From Geobacter sp. FeAm09 (GTDB lineage Bacteria > Desulfobacterota > Desulfuromonadia > Geobacterales > Pseudopelobacteraceae), in the NCBI RefSeq assembly GCF_008330225.1, contig NZ_CP042466.1:3652001-3716000 (forward strand): a stretch of 64,000 bases of DNA, written 5' to 3'. This document shows, in pieces, positions 1-7,211 of this stretch. Positions within the stretch are counted from its first letter, which is position 1. Every line of letters begins with the position of its first letter. The position numbers were made by a program, and so were the translations under genes. Under the pieces are notes generated by a model, which saw only the letters and a program-made list of their open reading frames with translations, was not told where the DNA came from and ran no database searches.

Positions 1-169
1 TCAAACACCAGGCTAGAACCTTGACGCTGTATTTCTGGCGAGCTCCTAGTAACACATCAAGGAAGGCACTATAGTCCCCTTCCTTGTGAAAGACCTGCTG
101 CCTGCCGTTTCCACGATTGATCACGTGATAGTAGCAGTTATTAGCTAATGCTCTGGCTGATCTTGGCAT
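1..169 (-). CDS. RAYT (REP-associated tyrosine transposase, IS200-like family), N-terminal part only
   Basis: The minus strand from 169 encodes MPRSARALANNCYYHVINRG followed by NGRQQVFHKEGDY, the typical start of Y1-transposase family proteins of the RAYT type. These enzymes use an HUH motif and one tyrosine to nick single-stranded DNA at short palindromic repeats. The reading frame runs off the left window edge at the residues AWCL, just before the place where the HUH motif (MPNHVH in relatives) is expected, so catalytic residues cannot be checked. A good ribosome binding site (AAAAGGA) precedes the ATG. It lies directly downstream of a GGGGACAGG-type motif and interrupts a cassette gene at 208-324. 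Confidence 0.85.
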   Translation of the reverse strand, partial: MPRSARALANNCYYHVINRGNGRQQVFHKEGDYSAFLDVLLGARQKYSVKVLAWCL

Positions 170-194
170 CTATCCTTTTCCAATAGCACAATTT

Positions 195-207
195 GGTGCC
201 TGTCCCC
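195..207 (-). repeat. GGGGACAGGCACC motif at the RAYT element end
   Basis: The minus strand reads GGGGACAGGCACC immediately before the RAYT gene. Motifs of this kind are commonly found at the ends of RAYT-associated elements. The interrupted cassette gene stops being recognisable exactly here, so this probably marks the element boundary. Confidence 0.5.
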
Positions 208-324
208 TTATTGCTCTCCAGCGAATAAATTTCTTGTACATGAGATGAGACGTTTGTGGTCTCCATTCTCAAAATCTTCGAGTCCTAAGGCAATAGAATC
301 AATTGCATTATTTAAAATGCTCAT
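208..324 (-). pseudogene. N-terminal fragment of a cassette gene interrupted by the RAYT element
   Basis: ATG at 324 with an AAGGAT ribosome binding site opens a 38-codon frame (MSILNNAIDSIALGLEDF, then ...KRLISCTRNLFAGEQ) that stops at the junction with the GGGGACAGG motif. The pattern LEDF..GD..RLIS..RNLFAG is recalled from longer hypothetical proteins, often HEPN-like helical proteins, that would continue past this point. The protein is therefore read as cut after about 35 residues by insertion of the RAYT element. It follows the attC site at 344-408 on the same strand, as expected for a gene cassette. Function unknown. Confidence 0.6.
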
Positions 325-343
325 AAATTTATCCTTGATTCCT

Positions 344-408
344 CTTCAACGTGGTCGAGGCGCACCGGCGAAGCGTAGCGGAGACCGAGTGCCGCCGAGT
401 GGTTGGGC
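344..408 (-). repeat. attC-like recombination site (cassette 3 / cassette 4 junction)
   Basis: On the minus strand a 65-bp site starts with GCCCAAC (R'' type) and ends with GTTGAAG (R' type), enclosing an imperfect inverted repeat (GGCGGCAC paired with GTGCGCC). It lies 26 bp after the stop of the membrane-protein gene and 20 bp before the start of the next gene, the expected position of an integron attC. Its core differs from that of the two other sites. Confidence 0.6.
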
Positions 409-434
409 ATCATTTGATTCAAGTTGAGCAATCT

Positions 435-1316
435 CTACTTCTTATTGACAGGAAACAGTTTCCCGCCGATGGCAGTATTATGAGTAACATGGTATACAAA
501 ACGTTTTGCGCCCTCGTGGGCTCCGTGACTATCTTCCCAGTTGTCACCCCAGTTCTCTACGGTTTTTAGAGGATCATCGTAATCGGCTGGATATTCCAGG
601 AAGTCGTAAATCGCTATGACTGATTTTGCTGCAAGTGGCACAATGTTTGATTGAGGCGTGGTTTGGTCAATTGAGATTCCGTAGACATTTGTTGTTTGTG
701 ACACTTCCTTAGCTACATCGTCCAACGGCCTTACAACGTCCCAATTCTGTACTCCGTAGAAGAATTGAGGTGGTAATGGGTTTCGGTTATGAGTCTTGGG
801 ATCGTAAATTGATAGCGCCAAATAAAGTTTATGGCGGATTTTCTCCTCTGTTAGTCGATATGCCACTTGATATTCTTTAACCGTTATGGATTCCCCAAGA
901 TTTCTAGCTCGGAGAAGGTCTCTCGCAGCTCTTATCCAAGTTACTCTGTCATTGTTTTGATCTTTTAGCATGTCATAAACTTCTTCGAGCCCCAACTTAG
1001 CTTGTTCGAAAAAGAACAACGACCTTTTATCAGTATCTTCTGCATCCTGTCTTGACTTCTGGTTATTAAACTGTTCGTAAGTTATAGAAATTGTCCAAAG
1101 AACACCAAGGAATGTCAGAAATGCTAGAATTGGATTCGTCGTACCACCAAGGAAATCGCCGAATTGGCCCCATATTTCTTGATCTTCAAATATTGCTGTT
1201 CCAAAAGTTTTCACATAAAAACCAATGGCAGCAACGACGATAACAAATCCTATGAAAGCTAACGCGTATAATTTACTCCTGTAATGCCACTTCTCAATCT
1301 TACCCCACAGCGACAT
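435..1316 (-). CDS. Membrane-anchored cassette protein, putative phage abortive infection type
   Basis: Protein of 293 residues. The N-terminus has two hydrophobic segments (about residues 18-38 and 60-82 from the chosen start); the second carries FGDFLGGTTNPILAFLTF, a motif recalled from proteins annotated as putative phage abortive infection (putAbiC-like). The rest is soluble, charged and mostly helical. The ATG at 1316 is chosen over an upstream ATG at 1352 because AAAGGA lies at proper distance. The upstream ATG falls next to the attC site, so the cassette begins just before the gene. It is a one-gene cassette bounded by attC sites at 1347-1406 and 344-408. A defence role is inferred from family and context, not shown. 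Confidence 0.6.
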   Translation of the reverse strand: MSLWGKIEKWHYRSKLYALAFIGFVIVVAAIGFYVKTFGTAIFEDQEIWGQFGDFLGGTTNPILAFLTFLGVLWTISITYEQFNNQKSRQDAEDTDKRSLFFFEQAKLGLEEVYDMLKDQNNDRVTWIRAARDLLRARNLGESITVKEYQVAYRLTEEKIRHKLYLALSIYDPKTHNRNPLPPQFFYGVQNWDVVRPLDDVAKEVSQTTNVYGISIDQTTPQSNIVPLAAKSVIAIYDFLEYPADYDDPLKTVENWGDNWEDSHGAHEGAKRFVYHVTHNTAIGGKLFPVNKK

Positions 1317-1346
1317 CCTGATTCCTTTCTTGATTTTAAATTTCCT

Positions 1347-1406
1347 GCACAACGGGCATGGCTTTGACCTGCCGGGTTTTCGGGCAGGTCGTAAGCCTTG
1401 TTGAGC
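1347..1406 (-). repeat. attC-like recombination site (cassette 2 / cassette 3 junction)
   Basis: A 60-bp minus-strand site opens with GCTCAAC and closes with GTTGTGC. Between them GACCTGCC and GGCAGGTC form a long stem around a short A-rich loop, flanked by AAGGC and GCC. Length, end boxes and stem fit integron attC sites. The mismatch in the last box is allowed because those bases come from the following cassette. It starts one base after the stop codon of the HNH gene. Confidence 0.75.
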
Positions 1407-1407
1407 A

Positions 1408-2712
1408 CTATGCCGTATTGGGACGTAGTGCTAATTCTCTTTCCTTGGCAACAAATGCCAGCGCATCAGCTGTCACACTAGCTCCAACTTGCTTAATTTC
1501 ATTTATGCAATCTTCTACAGGCTTTATGTCCTTTTTCGCCTTTACAGATAGACAGATAAGGGCGTGACCTGGGAAAACCATCCATCTTCTTAAAAGCTGG
1601 ATCATTCTATCAGCAGAATAACCATCCTTCTTATTTACAAGCACATTCCCGGTTGCAAGAATGAATCTAAATCCTTGCAATGCGGCTTCATATGCAGGCT
1701 CAGGGAGATAGGCAATACGACTTGCAATCCAAATAAATGGTTCAAGGCGTTTATCCTCACCATCTGGCACGACGCGCTCACCGCCAATGTTTATCCATCT
1801 AACCTCTGGCGGTGCCGGCAGTGTCAGATTTTGTATATGTAGAAGCATCGCGGCAGATAATGCCAAATCTTTAAGGGCCTCACCGATAAGCTTGCTGTAT
1901 GTTTTCTCTTTTGGGTCTATAAGTCTGCGGCCAAGGCGACAAAGAACCTGACCTAACGGGTAAAACATGGGAGAGGGGCCAGACGCCGATGGGTCAAAAT
2001 CTGGAAAAGATGAATCTCCCTTTATAGCTATTTCTCTGGCTTCATGAATCGCGCCCAAAAAAAGGCTGAAATCGGTGCTCGCGAAATACGTTAAGACATC
2101 TTCAGCTGCGGAAATTACAGATGCAGTTTGAACTGAATCAGAGATGCCAGTTCGCTGCCTACCACTTGTTTCACACTCGCCACCTAGCCGCAGGAGTGCG
2201 AGGAAAGCCTGTCGAGCTGCAAAAAAATCACCCTCTTCAATAGCAGCAATTTTTGCAAGGTTCTTTAGCTTTATCCCATTTGGACGGTTATGCTTCTCCA
2301 AGTTAGCTAGTTCGCGATCGTAGGCCTCAAAAATACTCCCAACAAGGTAACCAGACGAGTTGTATTGAACTTTATTTTCGCATGAAGAGCCATTTGTGGA
2401 GGGGAATGCTATTTGTAGATCTTGTTTTTGCACAACCCCAAGGAGATTGTCTCTGTAATGTTTGACTTCGTATGCAGTAATGTTTTTAGTTTGGCTTGTT
2501 CTTGAATCGTATTGGTTATGGTGTTCCAAGCACAGCCAAACTAGATTCTGCTTCTTGTTGTTTGCACGATTACCGTCAATGTGTGCTATTTGACCATTCT
2601 TAACGTTGGTATTCCCTTCAAGAAAAACGCACAAGCAGCACCTTCGCCTGCATTCAACAAGGACTTGTGTCTCTACCTGCGGCTCTATTTTCTTTCGCTG
2701 TTGATTCGCCAT
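1408..2712 (-). CDS. HNH endonuclease-domain cassette protein
   Basis: 434 residues. The first 90 contain an HNH fold: two cysteines in RRRCCLC, then QIAHIDGNRANN and NLVWLCLEHHNQYDS, giving the zinc-binding and His-Asn-His pattern of HNH nucleases. The remaining ~340 residues are a helical region without a family I recognise, probably sensing or regulatory. HNH domains fused to unknown helical domains occur often in anti-phage systems and in mobile cassettes, so DNA or RNA cleavage in defence is a reasonable inference. Two ATGs are adjacent; the second is better spaced from GGAG. The gene is alone between two near-identical attC sites. Confidence 0.7.
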   Translation of the reverse strand: MANQQRKKIEPQVETQVLVECRRRCCLCVFLEGNTNVKNGQIAHIDGNRANNKKQNLVWLCLEHHNQYDSRTSQTKNITAYEVKHYRDNLLGVVQKQDLQIAFPSTNGSSCENKVQYNSSGYLVGSIFEAYDRELANLEKHNRPNGIKLKNLAKIAAIEEGDFFAARQAFLALLRLGGECETSGRQRTGISDSVQTASVISAAEDVLTYFASTDFSLFLGAIHEAREIAIKGDSSFPDFDPSASGPSPMFYPLGQVLCRLGRRLIDPKEKTYSKLIGEALKDLALSAAMLLHIQNLTLPAPPEVRWINIGGERVVPDGEDKRLEPFIWIASRIAYLPEPAYEAALQGFRFILATGNVLVNKKDGYSADRMIQLLRRWMVFPGHALICLSVKAKKDIKPVEDCINEIKQVGASVTADALAFVAKERELALRPNTA

Positions 2713-2734
2713 CATTTCTCCATACTTAGCTTCT

Positions 2735-2794
2735 GCTCAACGGGCTTGGCTTTGACCTGCCGGGTTTGCGGGCAGGTCCTAAGCCTTGTTAGAA
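2735..2794 (-). repeat. attC-like recombination site (cassette 1 / cassette 2 junction)
   Basis: A 60-bp minus-strand site begins TTCTAAC and ends GTTGAGC, with the stem GACCTGCC / GGCAGGTC and the flanks AAGGC and GCC. It is nearly the same sequence as the site at 1347-1406. It ends about 22 bp before the HNH start codon. Confidence 0.75.
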
Positions 2795-2863
2795 CCATAT
2801 ATCGCCTAAATGTTTTGTAAAACAGAGTGTTGCCCCTTTTTATTTTCTCCAAATTTAAGGCAA

Positions 2864-4336
2864 TCAGCCATGAATATACTTTGACAACTTTTTTTGCTCC
2901 GTCTGTAGATCTTTCATTCCGAACCCGTATATGGCAAGGTACTCTGGACTGACCTTGGATTTCGCAAGATTCCAATTCAAAATCCTCATTAACACTCTTT
3001 CCAGAGTATACTTCAAATGCTCTCTTGCTATGATGAGTGTTCCAAATACATCATGATCAAGCGGGTCTCCATGAATGAGTTTGTTCCGAATATCAACGAG
3101 ACCAACTGCATCGTTCTCTCCAAATACAGGCCATAAATCTGTGAGATAAATCGTGTACTTCTTACAGAAACTCTCGAATGCTTCCCTCAATGATACTCGA
3201 TTCAATTCACCGAGTTTGTTGCAGATAGACTCCTGTTGGGCTACCGTCAGTTCTGGTTTTGTTGATTGTTTAATGCATTTTTTCAGATAGTTACGTAAAT
3301 GCTTAAACTGGCCTGGAGATAAAACTAATTCAGCACCCTCTCTTCTCCTGAAATCGAGAATCAGTGTTTCAAGCCCTGCAAACATTGAAAGATATGAGGT
3401 CTCTAAAGAGTGTAGATCAGATGGGATCGCAGAGTGCAGAGCATTGCGAAGAGCCAATTTGTTTTCGTAATCTTGAAAGACTGGATAACAGCATTTCATG
3501 AAACTTTTGAAGTCTCGAATGTCCACAACCACGTCGTTTGAATTAACTTCCTTGTGAACATCTGGAAACGAGTAGTTTCCCCGATATAACTTGGTAATCG
3601 AATACTTATCGTGTGCAGTCCAACCTAAACATGCCGTTAGTCTCCGTGAAGCAACTGAAACAAGAAGTAGGAAATCATCGATATCTTCGAGAAGTTCATT
3701 CTTGATAGTGACCAACTCAACTGCTGGCATGTCTGTTTCGAAACGCGCAACAAGATGGGACCACTGTATCAGATCATTGTTTTTAAGTGTTTTTGATTTA
3801 AAATGCTTATCGAACTTGAGAACGGTTCCACCTTTAATGGTGAATTCGCATTTTTCTATTCGTTTTTGCGTTATTGCCCCAGTGTAGGATGATGTCTGAC
3901 TTATGAACGGAGTAATAAAGGAATTCGGACTGACCCAGAATTCTACATGTGTTCTATCGGGCTTATCATGGTTCTTTAAGTGGTCGATTATGTGCAGATT
4001 TTGCGGTTCTCCAAGTATAGTGGATTCAGATATGTCGCTTCCCCAATACTTGGTTGAGTTTTCTGAGAAATAGACCTCAGGGGCCATCATAGTGGTCTGT
4101 ATTTCTTTATCAATGCCTATGATGTCGGCTTTGAATGTTCCATTAAACAGACCGGTCATCCTAGCGGCATCAGTCCTACTTGGTTTGAAAAGCAGATATG
4201 GTTTCTCATGGATCCTTTCAGGAAAATATACCTTACATGCTACGTTTTTGATTTCTTTAGCATTTTTTATTATCGTAGCATAGACGAGACAATTCTCCTC
4301 TCGTCCGATAAGTTCTGCTTTTTTACCTTGTCCCAT
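2864..4336 (-). CDS. HEPN-type cassette protein (ApeA-like architecture)
   Basis: 490 residues. The N-terminal ~320 residues are mainly beta-rich and unassigned. The C-terminal ~170 residues are helical and include VDIRNKLIHGDPL, in which R-N-x3-H matches the catalytic Rx4-6H signature of HEPN ribonucleases, followed by the long helix AREHLKYTLERVLMRIL. Large proteins with this order (unknown sensor-like N-terminus, C-terminal HEPN) include anti-phage proteins such as ApeA; similarity to ApeA itself was not tested. It is the most upstream cassette seen, with four palindromes 45-148 bp before its start that may control it. ATG at 4336 has AAGGATATACA before it. Confidence 0.6.
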   Translation of the reverse strand: MGQGKKAELIGREENCLVYATIIKNAKEIKNVACKVYFPERIHEKPYLLFKPSRTDAARMTGLFNGTFKADIIGIDKEIQTTMMAPEVYFSENSTKYWGSDISESTILGEPQNLHIIDHLKNHDKPDRTHVEFWVSPNSFITPFISQTSSYTGAITQKRIEKCEFTIKGGTVLKFDKHFKSKTLKNNDLIQWSHLVARFETDMPAVELVTIKNELLEDIDDFLLLVSVASRRLTACLGWTAHDKYSITKLYRGNYSFPDVHKEVNSNDVVVDIRDFKSFMKCCYPVFQDYENKLALRNALHSAIPSDLHSLETSYLSMFAGLETLILDFRRREGAELVLSPGQFKHLRNYLKKCIKQSTKPELTVAQQESICNKLGELNRVSLREAFESFCKKYTIYLTDLWPVFGENDAVGLVDIRNKLIHGDPLDHDVFGTLIIAREHLKYTLERVLMRILNWNLAKSKVSPEYLAIYGFGMKDLQTEQKKLSKYIHG

Positions 4337-4380
4337 TGTATATCCTTAAAGTTTTTAACTCTATGATCACCAGTTATAAT

Positions 4381-4484
4381 ATTTATACATGTATAAACTG
4401 TTTATAAATGTATAAACTTTTAGTTTATATATCTATAAACTTCATTCAATCGATACCATTAAAAAAGTTTCTATATCTATAAAC
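4381..4484. promoter_or_regulatory. Four near-perfect 18-bp palindromes, probable operator array
   Basis: The consensus GTTTATANATNTATAAAC occurs at 4381-4398, 4400-4417, 4423-4440 and 4467-4484. Start-to-start spacings are 19, 23 and 44 bp, near multiples of two helical turns. All lie upstream of the HEPN cassette gene. Copies differ by one to three bases. Binding by a homodimeric regulator is the simplest reading; no regulator gene is next to the array in this window. The surrounding 4337-4632 holds no gene. Confidence 0.6.
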
Positions 4485-4632
4485 TTGCCTCCCCCATTTC
4501 GGTAACACGGGGGCCTGCGAAAGGGGGGAAGGCTTGAGATCCCTCAACCTCCCATTATTTTTGGCCGCCGCCAGTCGCCAACTTGCATGCTGGCCTGACT
4601 AACCCCATTACTGCTAATGCAGCAATGGGCCA

Positions 4633-4962
4633 CTATTTCCACAGATAAAAACGAGCCCAAGCACGGTACAACTCAAGCCAGTCCTTGTTATAGCGGCGCT
4701 CGGCAACTTCCACGCCGTACTTGCCCGCGCACTTGTCATACTTGGATTGATGAAACTCAATGCTCTCGCGGAATGTCCAAACAGTACGGTAATCATAAAT
4801 ATCATATGAGCAATAAATCTGACGGTAGAAACCACCATCCGGAATATCAGTCCACTTCCATCGAGTACTCCGTCTAATTTTACGGTTTGCCGTCTGCTTG
4901 GCAGACTTGTTCCGTCTTTTTCCATCCTTGTTACAGGGGTACCTCTTGCGACTTCTCGACAT
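4633..4962 (-). CDS. Small conserved basic protein of unknown function
   Basis: 109 residues starting MSRSRKRYPCNKDGKRRNKS, strongly basic at the N-terminus, then DIPDGGFYRQIYCSYDIYDYR and a Trp/Tyr-rich C-terminus (LYRAWARFYLWK). The shape, with a basic start, a DIP.GG.Y motif and an aromatic tail, is recalled from short hypothetical proteins in many bacteria, often near mobile DNA; no function is known to me. The ATG at 4962 is chosen because GGGAGG lies 7 bases ahead; an earlier in-frame ATG at 4989 lacks one. No attC separates it clearly from the HEPN gene. Confidence 0.55.
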   Translation of the reverse strand: MSRSRKRYPCNKDGKRRNKSAKQTANRKIRRSTRWKWTDIPDGGFYRQIYCSYDIYDYRTVWTFRESIEFHQSKYDKCAGKYGVEVAERRYNKDWLELYRAWARFYLWK

Positions 4963-5348
4963 AATTTGCCTCCCAGGGGAGGGCCTCAAGTGCCCTCACT
5001 AGGAAGACATCCGAAAACAAAAACATGCTGGTCTCCGTTCCTTATAAATACGACGGTAATATGATAACATAGGATGCGCAGTCTAGGGAGCGTTTATGCT
5101 ATGTTTGACACATATGTGCTCCCCCATGCACTAGACCGTATTCCCGATATGGAAAATGGGCGATGCCCGATTGGCAAGGAAAACTCTTGGAGAGAGAGCC
5201 GGAATGTGGAGGAGGAGTAATTGGGTTCCGTCGGCGGTGGACGCTCCAGCGAAGGCGGCTGTAGCGCAAATTAGCACTTCCCTGGCAGATTGAGCGACGT
5301 TACCGAGAGACCTGAATACTTACAAGCTGCGAATACGAGGACAAATTA
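4963..5348. other. Intergenic island DNA without a supported gene
   Basis: About 390 bp of mixed composition. One short frame on the plus strand (ATG 5101, 39 codons, MFDTYVLPHALDRIPDM...) has no recognisable family and no good ribosome binding site. No tRNA, attC or transposase end was seen. Confidence 0.4.
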
Positions 5349-5519
5349 GTGAAAAAGAAACGCAATCTTTTTGAGGAATTAGTGAAGAGGATTGAGGAAA
5401 TCAAGGAATTCGAAGCCGGCAAAATCACACTCAAGGCCACAATAGTTGAGCCTAAAACTAAGCAGGGTGGCTACTGTATCAGAGGGGATGAAACTCTGTC
5501 CAGCGGGATGTTTCAGTGA
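5349..5519 (+). pseudogene. Truncated XRE-type antitoxin / transcriptional regulator fragment
   Basis: A GTG start at 5349 (GAGGA ahead) opens a 56-codon frame: KKRNLFEELVKRIEEIKEFE, then AGKITLKATIVEP. NLF.EL..G/R..E......GKITL matches the N-terminus of HigA-type helix-turn-helix antitoxins (about 100 residues). Here the helix-turn-helix half is gone: after EPKTKQGG the frame reads unrelated residues and stops 12 bases from the end of the PilZ gene on the other strand. No toxin partner is visible. It probably marks the junction between the accessory island and the core chromosome. Confidence 0.5.
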
Positions 5520-5531
5520 CGCTCCGGGGAG

Positions 5532-6701
5532 TTACTCCCGCCGCATCCAGTGCCCCCCAAAACCTTTGAGCCCATTTTCGAACAGGTCCTGGATCTGGTT
5601 TTTGGGGTGGCCGGCCGCGTATCCGGAAAAATAGAGCCAGAGCAGGCCGGCAATGGCGAGCAGAAGCAGGCCGAGAGCACAATGCTGCATCATTTTCCGC
5701 CTGGTGGTCCGCTCGGGGGCGTCGCCGGCGTCAACCCCGCCGGTATAGGCGTAATGCTTGTCCGGTATGCGGGTATCGACGTTCAGGGGCTCCACGTCGG
5801 CAAAACCCTTGAATTGGCGTATCCGTTGTATCTGCACGCCGCTCACGTGCCGGTTGATGGCAAAACGGGTGCGCTCGTCGATGAACACGAACTGCATGCC
5901 GGTGTTGCAGCAGTTCCGCTCGCCGCCCACGACGGCGTTGCGATTGGAGAAGACCACCCGCGCCACAATGTCCACGATGGAGCGCGACGACGGCACGAAA
6001 ATCTCCAGCAGCAGGAGTTCGTCCGGGGTAAATTCCCGGTCGGTCAGGACCTTCAGGCCGCCGGCGCTGATATTGATCGCGACCGAGGTGACGGAGCCCC
6101 AGGACTCGTAATAGGCATTATCTTCCGGCTCCTCCCGGCGCTCGAACGGGACGAAGGGCCCGGCGGCCCCGTCGAAAACGGCATCATCCAGCAGCCGCTC
6201 CCTAGCCCGCTCCTCGGCCCGGACCCTTTCGCGCCGGGCCTCCCACCGCCTCAGTTCCCGGACGCGCTCTTCCTCCCGGCGCTCCTTCTGCCGTTCCTCC
6301 CACTGTTTCTTCACCGTGGCGGGGTCCTGGTCGTGCAGCGGATGGAATTTAATGGGAAGAAAGGCGTCGATCCGGTAGAACTCCCGCAGCTCGTCGGAGA
6401 CGATCTCGCCGGTGAGGCGCAGCAGCAGGTCCTGCTCGTACCCCTTGCTGACGATGAAGGCGCGGCAGGAGCAGGCCTGCCCGTCGCTTTCGCTGCGGAT
6501 GGTGAGCAGTTGCCCGACGCGCAGGCTGACCCCCTCCGGCAGCATGTCGCGGGAGAGTTGCAGGGAAACCAGGTCCTCGTCCATTTCATTGACGATGGCC
6601 CAGTCGCGGAACACCCGGGCGTTCGGCAGGGGGATGCCGACCTCGACCTTCATGCCGACGACATAGCGGCTGGGATACTGTCCGGCAGCGTTCATAGGCA
6701 T
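5532..6701 (-). CDS. PilZ domain c-di-GMP receptor with C-terminal membrane anchor
   Basis: 389 residues. A YcgR-like N-terminal flagellar-brake type domain (about 10-100) is followed by a PilZ domain: RxxxR is seen as REFYR near residue 105 and the second c-di-GMP motif as NISAGG near 213. Between the two motifs sits an unusual ~90-residue insert with a long charged coiled coil of Glu/Arg repeats (about 128-170). A transmembrane helix (ALGLLLLAIAGLLWLYF, about 345-362) lies near the C-terminus. It is therefore predicted to sense c-di-GMP at the membrane, perhaps for motility or pili, since pilT lies 4 kb away. Start: ATG at 6701, or a second one two codons on. Confidence 0.8.
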   Translation of the reverse strand: MPMNAAGQYPSRYVVGMKVEVGIPLPNARVFRDWAIVNEMDEDLVSLQLSRDMLPEGVSLRVGQLLTIRSESDGQACSCRAFIVSKGYEQDLLLRLTGEIVSDELREFYRIDAFLPIKFHPLHDQDPATVKKQWEERQKERREEERVRELRRWEARRERVRAEERARERLLDDAVFDGAAGPFVPFERREEPEDNAYYESWGSVTSVAINISAGGLKVLTDREFTPDELLLLEIFVPSSRSIVDIVARVVFSNRNAVVGGERNCCNTGMQFVFIDERTRFAINRHVSGVQIQRIRQFKGFADVEPLNVDTRIPDKHYAYTGGVDAGDAPERTTRRKMMQHCALGLLLLAIAGLLWLYFSGYAAGHPKNQIQDLFENGLKGFGGHWMRRE

Positions 6702-6718
6702 CGGGTCCCGCCCCCCGG

Positions 6719-7180
6719 TCAGGGTGCCGCCCCATCCCCCAGGGCCACCGGCAGTTCATACCCGGTCAACCGGTAGAGGCTGTGCCAGGTCGTGGCGCAG
6801 CGGCCGCAGGCGTGCCACTGGATCAGTTCCCCCTTGGCCGAGGTGATGTGGCCCGGGTTGATGTCCCGGGAGCCGCACTTGGGGCAGCGCTCGCCATGCT
6901 GTTTGACGAACACCTCCTGGGGCACGAATTCCGGCTTGATGGTCCCCTGGATGGCCTTGTAGACCGTGGAGGTGGTTGCCACGCCGGAGATGCAGGCGTC
7001 GGCTTCCGCGGCACTGGCATCGGCGATCAGGATTTCGGGCGGCGTGCTGTCCCGGTATACCAGGCTGCAGGTGTACCCCCGCGAGGTGCGTTCGATCTTC
7101 AGGCCAAAGGCCGTGTCCTTGAGCGGCCCCAGGTTCAGTTCGCTACAGCGGGCCTTGAGTTGTTTTTCCGTGACTTTCAT
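6719..7180 (-). CDS. Zinc-ribbon protein of unknown function
   Basis: 153 residues. The N-terminal ~90 residues are mixed alpha/beta. The C-terminus has two metal-binding pairs, CPKCGS (about 99-102) and ACGRC (about 125-128), forming a zinc ribbon. No enzyme motif is seen. It ends 17 bp before the PilZ gene on the same strand and starts 31 bp after the uup stop, so the three may be cotranscribed. I do not recognise a named family. Confidence 0.6.
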   Translation of the reverse strand: MKVTEKQLKARCSELNLGPLKDTAFGLKIERTSRGYTCSLVYRDSTPPEILIADASAAEADACISGVATTSTVYKAIQGTIKPEFVPQEVFVKQHGERCPKCGSRDINPGHITSAKGELIQWHACGRCATTWHSLYRLTGYELPVALGDGAAP

Positions 7181-7211
7181 CGTTTCCTCATCGTTCAGGA
7201 TTTCGTGCGTT

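Noticed and set aside
1358-1567. Short plus-strand frame over the attC site and HNH gene end
   Set aside because: It spans a recombination site and antisense coding DNA, with no ribosome binding site and no family.
4381-4484. Possible CRISPR array or iteron origin
   Set aside because: Only four 18-bp palindromes with unequal, very short gaps (1, 5 and 26 bp); no spacers of constant size, no cas genes, no replication initiator, and dnaB here is the chromosomal helicase.
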